From Pseudomonas psychrophila HA-4 (GTDB taxonomy: Bacteria > Pseudomonadota > Gammaproteobacteria > Pseudomonadales > Pseudomonadaceae): a stretch of 64,000 bases of DNA. Below, piece after piece: positions 24,594 to 32,890 of the stretch. Within the stretch, counting starts at the first letter, position 1. The number at the start of each line of letters is the position of its first letter. Below the pieces are notes generated by a model that had not been told where the DNA came from, did no database searches, and saw only the letters and a list, made by a program, of their open reading frames with translations. Made by a program: the position numbers and the translations under genes. Where the stretch lies: NCBI RefSeq assembly GCF_000282975.1, contig NZ_ALJC01000093.1:108091-172090 (forward strand), written 5' to 3'.

Positions 24594-25778
24594 TTACTTG
24601 GACCCGGCGGCCCAGCGCATGCCCCAGTCAAATGCCTTGTCCATGTCGGAATGGCCCTTGAAGAACTCGACCTTGCGATTGACCTTGACGCTGCCACCCA
24701 CGTTTTCGAGCAAGGCGATGGCGCACATGCCCTTATTACCGCCCTCTTCGCTCAGGCGTACTTCAATCGGCGGTTCGCCCGGGATGTACAGCGTGATAAC
24801 ACCGTCAGTTGCCTGCCAGTTAGGCGCACCTTCGTAAATGAACGCATACACCAACACCCGGCGCATTTTGCGCCACTCCTTGCCGTTGACCCGCAGCCAC
24901 TCACCGTCACTTACTGACCCAGTCCGGTCATCGCCCATCAATTGAAGAAACGGCTCGTCAACAAAATTACCAAACGCATTGCCCAACGCCTGGACTGCGC
25001 CCTTGCGACCATTTTCCATTTCGTACAAGCAACCCACATCCAGATCAATGCCACCCGACTTACCGAGCAGCGAGGCAAAAAAACCACCACCGCTGTTCTG
25101 TGGGGCGCGATTCCAGTTGAGGTTAATTTTGATCTCGCCGAAATCACCGTCTTTTTTAGCAAGGCTGATGGTCGGGCGCTGCTTGTCGAGGGTGACCTTT
25201 GACAAATTGACTGTGCGTGCCGGTGCTGGCGGTGCAGGAGTGATGGCGGGTACTGGATTCGCTGCGGGAGCAGCGGTGGCAATTTCAACGCCGAAGTGTT
25301 CGGCCAAAGGCGCCAGCCCACCGGCAAATCCTTGTGCGACGCAGCGAAATTTCCATACACCTTGACGGCGATAGAACTCACCGAGGATCAGCGCGGTTTC
25401 TTGCATGCCTTGCGTCGGGATCGGCGCTTCAATACCCCCGGTCACCAAAAGTTTGAGTGGTGCGAATGAGGAGAACTGGGCCTTGTTTTCGTAAATGGTC
25501 GCCGTCAATGCGACTTTTTGGATGGCCGCATCAATCGCCTCTAGATTGAGGCTGAACACTGCACGGCCGGGAGCAGACTCAACCAGCTTCACAGCACCAT
25601 CGCTGACGCTCTGCTGGCCAAAGAAACACAGGTCGTTGTCGCCACGCACCTTGCCCGATTCGCTAAGCAGGAACGCCGAGACGTCCAGATCAGCACCCGG
25701 CACAGGGCTGTAGCTGACAGTAACGCTCAAGGTGCCAGGATTAACGGCAGCGTTTGCTCCCGGCGTTAGCGTGGTCAT
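24594..25778 (-). CDS. terA: Tellurium-resistance protein TerA (double TerD-domain)
   Basis: A 394-residue protein with two TerD-like domains. The first (about 1-170) contains ADLDVSAFLLSESGKVRGD and ALILGEFYRRQGVWKFRCVAQGFAGGL; a Pro/Ala-rich linker follows (AANPVPAITPAPPAPA), then the second domain (about 190-390) with NLNWNR, GIDLDVGCLYEM and QLMGDDRTG. Length agrees with plasmid TerA (about 385). It starts inside the stop of a 48-codon gene (ATGA overlap) and precedes terB. The calcium-binding acidic loops are kept in the first domain. Confidence 0.92.
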   Translation of the reverse strand: MTTLTPGANAAVNPGTLSVTVSYSPVPGADLDVSAFLLSESGKVRGDNDLCFFGQQSVSDGAVKLVESAPGRAVFSLNLEAIDAAIQKVALTATIYENKAQFSSFAPLKLLVTGGIEAPIPTQGMQETALILGEFYRRQGVWKFRCVAQGFAGGLAPLAEHFGVEIATAAPAANPVPAITPAPPAPARTVNLSKVTLDKQRPTISLAKKDGDFGEIKINLNWNRAPQNSGGGFFASLLGKSGGIDLDVGCLYEMENGRKGAVQALGNAFGNFVDEPFLQLMGDDRTGSVSDGEWLRVNGKEWRKMRRVLVYAFIYEGAPNWQATDGVITLYIPGEPPIEVRLSEEGGNKGMCAIALLENVGGSVKVNRKVEFFKGHSDMDKAFDWGMRWAAGSK

Positions 25779-25921
25779 GCGCGCAACGCCTGCACAGCAG
25801 CGTGGGTTAAGGGAGATGTGTTCCCGGCGTTGGCTATCAGGCCCGGACGGTTTTTTTCAAAACCGGTCCCGGCTTTTATTTCCAGGACAATAGTTTGAAT
25901 CTGGGACAACCCAATAGCCAT
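25775..25921 (-). CDS. 48-residue small protein coupled to terA
   Basis: A short frame begins at ATG 25921, eight bases after AAGGAG, and ends with a TGA that overlaps the terA ATG (ATGA). The peptide starts MAIGLSQIQTIVLEIKAG and has no recognised family. The overlap means ribosomes finishing it could start terA, so at minimum it is a coupling leader; it could also be a genuine small Ter component. The space corresponds to where terZ stands in plasmid ter operons, but the peptide is not a TerD-domain protein. Confidence 0.5.
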   Translation of the reverse strand: MAIGLSQIQTIVLEIKAGTGFEKNRPGLIANAGNTSPLTHAAVQALRA

Positions 25922-26001
25922 GTAGTGTCTCCTTGTTTGCACGGAGGCACGAGGTGCCGTAAGTGATTGCTGATTATTGACCTGCTTAACTTGCGCCAGG
26001 C

Positions 26002-26676
26002 TTACAACGGATCACGCAAGCACACGTCCAATGGCCGCTTGCGCCTCCACAGCGCATGAAACTCGCGCCAATGGGGTTCTTGTGCAGCACCCAGCATCTG
26101 CTCATCGCCCTGGGTATCGCCCCAAGCGCGCAGGGTGTATTGGTCCAAAGGACCGTACTGCGCCTCTAGCCGGAGGACTTTCTGTTCGCATCGACAGTTG
26201 GTGCCGTCAATTTCGCCGGTGAGTACGCCATCGACCGATTGCAGGCGCGTACCGATGAGCCCGATGCCCAGCTTTTTGGCAAAAGGCCTGAGCACTAGCT
26301 CAGGTGATGCCGAGCAGATCGTCACGATTGCTTTTTGCTCAAGCTGATCGGCGACCGATGTTAAGCCCAAAGGCCGCATTAACCGCTGGAACGAAGCGTC
26401 ACAAAATGCGTCGGCACGCTCTGCGACCCACGCTTCCTTGGTTCCAGTGAGGTAGACCGTGATTAGCTTTTCTTTCAAATCATTTCGGCTGATCCTGCCC
26501 AGCAAATAAGACGCGGTTGACGGGATCATTCGCAACAGGCGCATTGCGAACAGTCGATTGCCAAAGGCAAAGCGCAAAAAGGGGACAAAACTGTCGTGAT
26601 AGGTCAACGTGCCATCAAAATCGAAGGCCGACAGGACCGGTTTGCCCTTCTCTGGTGTATTTAAAACTTCGTTCAA
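26002..26676 (-). CDS. HAD-family phosphatase of the Ter-linked biosynthetic module
   Basis: A 224-residue HAD-IB type phosphatase, similar in plan to phosphoserine phosphatase. Motif I is FDFDGTLTYHDSF (residues about 18-30), motif II TICSASPE, the Lys of motif III is in CRCEQK, and motif IV WGDTQGDEQML. Its ATG overlaps the TGA of the CitE-like gene upstream (four bases), so they are translationally coupled. In Ter-associated gene groups such HAD enzymes are proposed to dephosphorylate an intermediate of a nucleoside-like metabolite; the real substrate is unknown. Confidence 0.85.
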   Translation of the reverse strand: MNEVLNTPEKGKPVLSAFDFDGTLTYHDSFVPFLRFAFGNRLFAMRLLRMIPSTASYLLGRISRNDLKEKLITVYLTGTKEAWVAERADAFCDASFQRLMRPLGLTSVADQLEQKAIVTICSASPELVLRPFAKKLGIGLIGTRLQSVDGVLTGEIDGTNCRCEQKVLRLEAQYGPLDQYTLRAWGDTQGDEQMLGAAQEPHWREFHALWRRKRPLDVCLRDPL

Positions 26677-27632
26677 CCGACTACTTCAGCCAATCGCTGG
26701 CTGCCTCCAAAAGTGTCCATCGAGCTGGCTATTTCGGGGCGAACCCCTTGCCAATGCGCTCGCTCAATAATCATTTGCGCCCATTTGTAATGGGTCGCGG
26801 GTTCACACATAGCGTCGTTGAATTTGAACACCGCAGGCGCCGTCTTACTGAGTATTTGACGTGCGCTGTTGAGGTCTTCAAGGGTGACTTGCAACGCCCT
26901 GTGGATAACTGCGATTTGCGACGGATGTATCGCAGTTTTACCGATAAGCCCGTGGGCAATATCCAACGCCAGTTCCTGCTCCAGCAGTTGCGGGGCATTG
27001 AGCTGTTCGAACACCGGCGCGGTCAGGGCAAAGCCCGCAGAGCCCATGATCGCGCATAACATCGAAATCACGTAATTCATGGGCGTGTTATACAGCGTCA
27101 TCGTCGGGGTACGGCGCAAGCCCAGGCAACTCATCAGGTCATTGCCGCCGATGCGCAAGGCGATTATCCGCCCCGGCAGTTGCTCCAACAGGGCACTGCG
27201 CAACTCAATCATGGCGCTGGGATCAAACACCTCAAGGGTTTCAAGGGTTGGCATCAGCATCAAATCGCTGCGGGTTACGGCCTGTTGCCACTCTCGGATA
27301 TTGCACAGACTGAGCTTAGGGACGACAAAACCATCGACGTAACGCATCAATGACCATTCATTGAGCCGCGCTGCCATCGCTGAGTCACGCGGCCGGACAA
27401 ACAGAATCGGACCGCCGAATGATCTACCGCCGCGCGCATCAATCGCCAGTAAGAGGTGCTTGAGGTTGTTCAGCGCCTGCTGCACATCGGTTTCGGCGAC
27501 TGCGTCTTCAAGGCACACCACCAACGAACGTAAGCCCTGAATTTTCTCGCCGTACACCACCTGCAAAATGTCAGCACGGGTCGCCGGCATGTAGAGCGTG
27601 GCGCCCAGGGCATAAGCTGAATGCCGGGTCAT
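26673..27632 (-). CDS. HpcH/HpaI (CitE-like) lyase of the Ter-linked module
   Basis: A 319-residue protein with the CitE-type TIM barrel. ALGATLYMPATRADI, LRSLVVCLEDAV (acidic metal ligand) and GFVVPKLS, then ALRIGGNDLMSCLGLRR, match the citrate lyase beta-chain/HpcH family; AIHPSQIAVIH closes the barrel. The start is ATG 27632, overlapping the stop of the preceding gene by four bases; reading further upstream gives nonsense. CitE-like lyases are regular members of the Ter biosynthetic module, where they are thought to make or cleave a C-C bond of a small precursor. Confidence 0.88.
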   Translation of the reverse strand: MTRHSAYALGATLYMPATRADILQVVYGEKIQGLRSLVVCLEDAVAETDVQQALNNLKHLLLAIDARGGRSFGGPILFVRPRDSAMAARLNEWSLMRYVDGFVVPKLSLCNIREWQQAVTRSDLMLMPTLETLEVFDPSAMIELRSALLEQLPGRIIALRIGGNDLMSCLGLRRTPTMTLYNTPMNYVISMLCAIMGSAGFALTAPVFEQLNAPQLLEQELALDIAHGLIGKTAIHPSQIAVIHRALQVTLEDLNSARQILSKTAPAVFKFNDAMCEPATHYKWAQMIIERAHWQGVRPEIASSMDTFGGSQRLAEVVG

Positions 27633-28726
27633 CAACGAACACTCCTGATCACAGTCACTGCGCGATACGGTCCCAGTTCGTCGCCGACTTCTTCGACCTC
27701 GATATTTTCCTGACGGGTCAGGTGCATCAGCAGTTGAACGTCCCGATCCGCACAACTGCGCACCAACACCTGATCGGGCACACGGCGCATCACCGCACGG
27801 GTGGCCTCGGCGATACCGGGCTTGACCCGATTGGGGTTGGATACCGAAAAGCGCCTCGAGACACGTTCGACCGCCGCCACAGCTCGTTGTTGCAATGCCA
27901 AGGCCTGTGTCGGCGCCCAGGGTTGTGCAGCGACCTGCGGCGACACGTGAGCACGCTCGATTTCGATGCTGTGGATAAAGTTCATGGTCTCGTCATGCCC
28001 AGCCAAGTGGTCATACACCACGCACCCGTGCAAACCGGGCTCAGGTGGCCAGATTGAGCGTGATACCAGGCCCGATACAGTCGCCCCCAAAATACCTGAA
28101 GGGATCAACCAGTCTTCGGCCGATGCCGCCAGCCAGGCACGCCCACAAGGGTCGGCCAACACCACCAGACGCGGCTCGGATGGAAAGCGCGAGTCACCCG
28201 CCAAGCTATCGCGAATCTGCCCGCTGATCGCGCCTTTACCGGTCCAGCCATCAACAAACACGATGTTCTCGGCACCGTGGGCCTTGATGATAGCTTCGAG
28301 TGCCACGTTGTCGATTCCACGGTCTCGAATAATGCTGATCCCGTAATGCCGCGCATCACGCCCCCGCTCAACCAGCGCCCGGCGCAGCAAAACACCCAAT
28401 GGCAACCCTGCCCGCACAAACGATACCAACGCAATCGAAGCCCCGTTAAAACGTTCGTTGAGCGCGAGGGCCAACGCCTGAACATCGGCCGCCATGCGCG
28501 CACCGTTTTGCCCCAACGCTTGTTGATACAGGACTTTGTGGTGATCAGAGGGCGGATGTTCGTGGCTGATCATTTCGGAGTAATGACGCTGCTGGGTCTG
28601 AATCAAGCGCTCTTTTTCCAGCACATCAGTCGCGTCAATCTCCATGACGCGCAGTAAAAAATGCACATCATCGACCCCGTAACTGCCGCTGCCGACAGTG
28701 TTCAACCCGGCAAATGCCTTATTCAT
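27632..28726 (-). CDS. StiP-type phosphoribosyltransferase-PELOTA domain protein
   Basis: A 364-residue protein. The N-terminal 270 residues match the family called StiP (named as a cysteine protease, built on a phosphoribosyltransferase-like fold): ISHEHPPSDHHKVLYQQA, then a PRPP-type loop IVFVDGWTGKGAISGQI. The last 90 residues (FSVSNPNRVKPGIAEATRAV, DRDVQLLMHLTRQ) are a PELOTA RNA-binding-like domain. The start is ATG 28726, eight bases inside the upstream HAD gene; a longer open frame to 29101 is out-of-family. It is one of two PRTase-like enzymes in this cluster, supporting a nucleoside- or nucleotide-like product. Confidence 0.82.
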   Translation of the reverse strand: MNKAFAGLNTVGSGSYGVDDVHFLLRVMEIDATDVLEKERLIQTQQRHYSEMISHEHPPSDHHKVLYQQALGQNGARMAADVQALALALNERFNGASIALVSFVRAGLPLGVLLRRALVERGRDARHYGISIIRDRGIDNVALEAIIKAHGAENIVFVDGWTGKGAISGQIRDSLAGDSRFPSEPRLVVLADPCGRAWLAASAEDWLIPSGILGATVSGLVSRSIWPPEPGLHGCVVYDHLAGHDETMNFIHSIEIERAHVSPQVAAQPWAPTQALALQQRAVAAVERVSRRFSVSNPNRVKPGIAEATRAVMRRVPDQVLVRSCADRDVQLLMHLTRQENIEVEEVGDELGPYRAVTVIRSVR

Positions 28727-29477
28727 GATCAATACTCGCCAACACATGGCTGGCCAACTGGCCGCGCTTGGGCGTGCCCCACCAGTTGCACTCAGACATA
28801 AAGCCCACGTCCGACAGGCTGTCACCAAAGCCGAGTAAGGGACGTTTGCCATTGAGCACTTGATCGCGGCGAACCCACTCGCGCACCGCCTCACGCTTTT
28901 GCAGCGCCAGCGGCAGGAAGGCCAAATTGTTCCCGTTGCCGTGAACGTACAGCCCGTCGAGCAATCCCCTTGCCTTGACCTCGGCCAGCACACGAAGCAG
29001 CACCTGGTCGGTTGCGTTGTTGTGCTTAGTAACCACGTAAAGGGCCAGCCCTTGCTCTTCAACCACCCACCCGCGTAGCGAGAAGCCCAGTTCGGCGCCA
29101 ATTGCCAGCGTGTGTTCGTTTAGACCACGAAGTCGGTTCTGCTCATGCGCCAGCGCGTGGCTCATACGGGCTTGCCAGTGGCTGTCCGGCGAGCCGTCAG
29201 CATTGAGGATGACCCCACCATGAGCACACACAGCGCCGTGTACAAACGGCAACTGCACCCGCTGATAGGCCTCGACGCTGCGGGCAGTCACTGGCACAAC
29301 GTCAGCGGTAGCTAGCAGCCACTCAACAAAGCTTTTCTGCGTGGCACTCATAAAGCCATTGGGCTGGCCGTCCACATCCAGGGTGGCGGTGTAACGCGGC
29401 TCATCGGCCATTTTTCGGGCGGTTTGAAACAACGTGTCGTCAAGGTCAACGAACACCAGCGGACGATTAGTGGTCAT
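28719..29477 (-). CDS. HAD-superfamily hydrolase (Cof/sucrose-phosphatase-like)
   Basis: A 252-residue HAD protein with motif I VFVDLDDTLFQTA, motif II PVTARS and motif IV LLGFGDSLSDVGFM; the cap between motifs II and III is of the large C2 kind seen in sucrose-phosphate and Cof-type phosphatases. ATG 29477 is chosen because it opens the family-like N-terminus (MTTNRPLVFVDLDD); it overlaps the 3' end of the PRTase-TRSP gene by 11 bases. The overlap pattern along the five genes shows one translationally coupled operon. This is the second phosphatase of the module. Confidence 0.85.
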   Translation of the reverse strand: MTTNRPLVFVDLDDTLFQTARKMADEPRYTATLDVDGQPNGFMSATQKSFVEWLLATADVVPVTARSVEAYQRVQLPFVHGAVCAHGGVILNADGSPDSHWQARMSHALAHEQNRLRGLNEHTLAIGAELGFSLRGWVVEEQGLALYVVTKHNNATDQVLLRVLAEVKARGLLDGLYVHGNGNNLAFLPLALQKREAVREWVRRDQVLNGKRPLLGFGDSLSDVGFMSECNWWGTPKRGQLASHVLASIDHE

Positions 29478-30603
29478 GGGCAATGACCTGCGCATTCAAC
29501 GCATTGCGCAACGCCGGATCAAGCGCAGCGGCCGGGGTTTCGCTGCAAATCAGCACGCGGTCAAACTGCCCCGGGGCGACGTTGTACAGGAAGTTGGGGA
29601 TGCCCAGACCATAGTTATCGCTGAACGAGAGCGCATGGCCGATAGCATGCCCCACGGCAATGGGCGAGCGGCTGGTGGCGCTGAAGTGCACATCGGCACC
29701 GGCTTGCTCTAGGCGCTCGGCCAACAAAAACGGGGGCCAGACAAATTCGCTGGTGCCCACCACCAGTACGCGCTCACCGGGCAGCACCTGCATGCCTAGG
29801 GCCAGCGTGTCACAGTGCTCACGCACGCCCATTCGCCCCCAGTCACGAATGGGGTCTAACGGCCAGTCGCCTTGGGCAACACTACCCACTTCGGGCATAT
29901 CGGGCAGGGCTGCACCGCGGTCTTCGGTGAATGTGTAACGACCTTCAAGCAATGAGACGCTGCTGACGTGATCGCCCAGCGCCTTGCGCACTGCGTCTTG
30001 GGACCAGTCCGTCAGCGTCGCCGTGACCATTCGCTCAATCGAAACAAGGCCGGCCTCGGCCAAGGCTTTAGAGACATTGATAAAGGTATTACCGGTCGAC
30101 GCTTCATCGTCCACCAGCACTAACGAGCGGGCCTTGAACAGCCATTCGCGGGTGCGAGCGTCCTGTGGCATGTGCAGCAAATGCGTGCTGGCATGGCTGT
30201 GTGATTCTTCAAAATGGGCAAGCAACTCGCTGCCTGTAGGGTGACGAGTGCTACACAGGTACATGCAGTCATCGCGGGTCTGACTGAGGGCGCGGTGTAC
30301 GCCAGCGCCTAGGCCAATGGCGGTTTCAGCCATGCCAATCACCAGAACGGGGCCGGGTAAGTCGGCGGGAATTTTAGCGGCCAACGCATTGAAGCTTTCG
30401 GCCATCCGCGACGGACGAGTCGGAATGTGCCGACCCAATACGTGCGAAACAAACAGAAAGGCGCGTTTGGGGTTACGCCGCTCAGCGAAACTAAACAGTG
30501 CCTGCGGATCAAAAGTCGATGCAGAGACTTCAACCTCCAGTCGACCGCGCCTGAGGTTTGCGCACAAAGCCTGGGCTCCGGTCATGGGTTTACCGCTGCT
30601 CAT
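29467..30603 (-). CDS. Phosphoribosyltransferase with TRSP domain, first gene of the Ter-linked module
   Basis: A 378-residue protein. The PRPP-binding motif of type I phosphoribosyltransferases is clear in SLVLVDDEASTGNTFIN (residues about 178-194). The C-terminal part has HFSATSRSPIAVG, containing the SRSP form of the TRSP signature. Proteins with this architecture are known from Ter gene neighbourhoods, where comparative genomics has proposed a pathway to a nucleoside-like metabolite. It leads the five-gene enzyme cluster, all with overlapping ends. The ATP-grasp enzyme often found in such clusters is not present within this window. Confidence 0.85.
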   Translation of the reverse strand: MSSGKPMTGAQALCANLRRGRLEVEVSASTFDPQALFSFAERRNPKRAFLFVSHVLGRHIPTRPSRMAESFNALAAKIPADLPGPVLVIGMAETAIGLGAGVHRALSQTRDDCMYLCSTRHPTGSELLAHFEESHSHASTHLLHMPQDARTREWLFKARSLVLVDDEASTGNTFINVSKALAEAGLVSIERMVTATLTDWSQDAVRKALGDHVSSVSLLEGRYTFTEDRGAALPDMPEVGSVAQGDWPLDPIRDWGRMGVREHCDTLALGMQVLPGERVLVVGTSEFVWPPFLLAERLEQAGADVHFSATSRSPIAVGHAIGHALSFSDNYGLGIPNFLYNVAPGQFDRVLICSETPAAALDPALRNALNAQVIAHDH

Positions 30604-30889
30604 CAGAGTCTATTACCTGGAAATACGCAAAAAAGAGGGGTGGCAAGATTCGCGAGTAGCTCCCTTTAAACAAGAGAAAAATGATTACTGGAAATGGCCA
30701 TGATCGAGTTGCTTGGCCCGTACACACTGACCATGTCCAATGGCAGTGGCTGGATTAACTTCACGACGTCACACACTATCGAGCCGGGTGCGTTCTACGG
30801 CAAAAGCAGCGGACTGATTGAAGCCCTGCCCCGCAATAGCAGGGATAGCGCTTGGAGGGAGCGACCTCCATGCATGATGCGTGTTCGAA

Positions 30890-31525
30890 TTACTCTGCAT
30901 CGCGGGGTATCCAAGGATTGGCTAGCGCCAAAGTGATCATGTAACGCTCTTCAGTGGGCCGTTTATTGTCCTTGAAGCGGTGCAGGATCAGCATGGCCTG
31001 ATGTTTGTCACCTGCTTGCCAAAAGGTTCTTCCACCCTTGTTTACGTCCCGCAATCGAGCACGCCATTCGGGGGTATCGGCAATCGGTGGATTACTACGA
31101 GGATTGCTGGGAACCCACCCTCCCCGGCGCCATTGTTCCTGTAAATCCAGCACAATGATTAGCGCATCATCCAAGAGCAGAGGCTCGATTTGCGGCGACA
31201 TGCGAATGGAGGCCACCCGTTCGTTATCAAAGCTGATCGTAAAGAAGCGGGCCAGCGGCGTGACAAATCCATACTGCGGATCAATAAAACGCAAGCGAGC
31301 ATCGGACTTGGGCATGTGAAACCAGTAATGGCCAGATATTGCCGGACTAATCTTTGCACTGGAACGCTGACGCATATCTTCCCATGGCTCACCACGTATC
31401 AAGGCGATTTCTGGTTCGCCCCTTAACCATTGCACGGTCCAGCTCAGTGTTACTGCGGCCAAGATCGCCAAAAATGTTATGGCGACAACCCGACGCCAGC
31501 CGCCTACTTTCTGTCGCAGCGTCAT
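30890..31525 (-). CDS. Membrane-anchored protein of unknown function
   Basis: A 211-residue protein with one N-terminal membrane helix (residues 13-32, VVAITFLAILAAVTLSWTVQ) after a basic start, so the rest faces the periplasm. No named domain was recognised. It includes GHYWFHMPKSDARLRF and a run of charged residues near ADTPEWRARLRDVNKGGR. Its ATG overlaps the stop of the gene before it by four bases (31522-31525), so both are made together. It is followed by 286 bases without a gene and then the ter module, on the same strand. The pair could be an accessory of the ter block or an independent two-gene unit. Confidence 0.7.
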   Translation of the reverse strand: MTLRQKVGGWRRVVAITFLAILAAVTLSWTVQWLRGEPEIALIRGEPWEDMRQRSSAKISPAISGHYWFHMPKSDARLRFIDPQYGFVTPLARFFTISFDNERVASIRMSPQIEPLLLDDALIIVLDLQEQWRRGGWVPSNPRSNPPIADTPEWRARLRDVNKGGRTFWQAGDKHQAMLILHRFKDNKRPTEERYMITLALANPWIPRDAE

Positions 31526-32631
31526 GGCGTGCCACCACTCGCAGCAATGTCGTTGATCGATTGCACCAGCGCATCACGGTTAGAGTCGTGCAGCATCTGG
31601 TCAAATCGTTTTGCCGCGGCAAGAACAAAGACCATGCGTTGATCAAGGTCTGCCAAGTTTGCAAAAGGGTTGTCGTCAAAACTGATGGTGCGCCCGTCGT
31701 CGACACGCAGGCATTGGCTGGTGAGGGTCAGCTCAATGGCTTGAGCGACGCCTGAGGGGAAATCCGTGACATAGGATGCATGATTACCGCGCAGCAGTAT
31801 GATCAACTGCAGGTCTTCGTAAATGGTCGGTTGGAGAATGTTCTCTTGCTCGTGAGCCGCAAAATACTCAACGCTCTTGGCAATATCCCCCGACTCTAGG
31901 GCTTCAAATGCCTGCAAAATTTCGATATAGACCTGTCCAAAAATAAGTTTCTCCTGCCCCACCGGCCACAACACCGGAAACTTCGAATGACCAAAGATTT
32001 TTGCCCTCGACTCAATACACGTCTTCAACTCCTCCAACCCACGCTTTTTATAAAACGCATGCAGCGGAAATATGTCTAGAAACAACGTGGTATTGCCCAG
32101 TGCCATCATGTCGTACACATACTGAAACTGTTGTTGGAGCTGGCCTTGTTCATCGCCTTCGAATCGAAGGTCAAAGGGGATCGGGTTATCGGCATTGGTG
32201 ACTTGATAGTCTGCGAATTTTTTTTGCAGCAGCTCCACTGTTTCGACGCTGATCAGGGGATGAGGGCCGCTGAACGTGCTCATCAACGCCCCCACCGCGG
32301 CTGTTTCGGTGTGGATTTTTTCAATTGAGTCGGCCGCGTGCAGCAGACCACACCCCACTTGCTTGGAGGCAAACGCCGCCAGCCCGGCCCATTGAAAACG
32401 CTCATCGTGTAACCACAACCGTGCATAGGCGGCATTGATGGCGCGGTTACGTTCTTTGGGGTCAGCAATCAATACGCCGCCAGGGGCGACTATTTCTTCG
32501 GCTTCGCGCTGAAATATCCGCCAAATGCACTCACAGGTCAGAATCGATACGTCGGTGACTTCGGTCATGCAGCCGTAGACTTCCACCCACCGAGTCTTGC
32601 ATTCGGAGAGCGGAACAGTGCTTTCGTTCAA
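31522..32631 (-). CDS. Protein of unknown function, possibly DUF2515-like
   Basis: A 369-residue, largely helical cytoplasmic protein. The segments ERNRAINAAYARLWLHDERF, WAGLAAFASKQVGCGLLHA and LGNTTLFLDIFPLHAFYKK recall the DUF2515 family of Bacillus YppC, in which a similar LA-(S)-GW and NW-IF-DAFP pattern occurs; this is from memory and moderate. The open frame begins with TTG at 32631, which lacks a ribosome binding site; ATG 32568, ten bases after GGAAG, is a fair alternative. It overlaps the downstream membrane-anchored protein gene by four bases. Confidence 0.65.
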   Translation of the reverse strand: MNESTVPLSECKTRWVEVYGCMTEVTDVSILTCECIWRIFQREAEEIVAPGGVLIADPKERNRAINAAYARLWLHDERFQWAGLAAFASKQVGCGLLHAADSIEKIHTETAAVGALMSTFSGPHPLISVETVELLQKKFADYQVTNADNPIPFDLRFEGDEQGQLQQQFQYVYDMMALGNTTLFLDIFPLHAFYKKRGLEELKTCIESRAKIFGHSKFPVLWPVGQEKLIFGQVYIEILQAFEALESGDIAKSVEYFAAHEQENILQPTIYEDLQLIILLRGNHASYVTDFPSGVAQAIELTLTSQCLRVDDGRTISFDDNPFANLADLDQRMVFVLAAAKRFDQMLHDSNRDALVQSINDIAASGGTP

Positions 32632-32890
32632 GCGTTGGGCGTCGCACGCTTGGTCTTTAAAACACTAAGTCATTGGCCCGCCCCGGCTGGAAAGCCACGA
32701 CCCTAACAGCACGTACCCGCCGGAATTCATCGACTAAAAAATCAAGACTATTCCTACCGATACAACCTCTTAATCACTCAGAAAAATATCCAAAACCTTT
32801 CACTCCCCACCTCTCGCTTTTCACATTTTGTTAAACATTCGCCTCCTATACTCCAGCGCATTATTCACTCGACTTCTGCTTGGTAGCCCA

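Noticed and set aside
27635..27755. Longer start for the CitE-like lyase
   Set aside because: The added residues are Arg/Ser-rich translation of the neighbouring gene in another frame; ATG 27632 has the usual operon overlap.
30694..30936. Plus-strand 80-codon frame between the ter module and the unknown gene pair
   Set aside because: It overlaps the 3' end of the membrane-anchored protein gene on the other strand and matches nothing I know; possibly a decayed fragment but not supportable.
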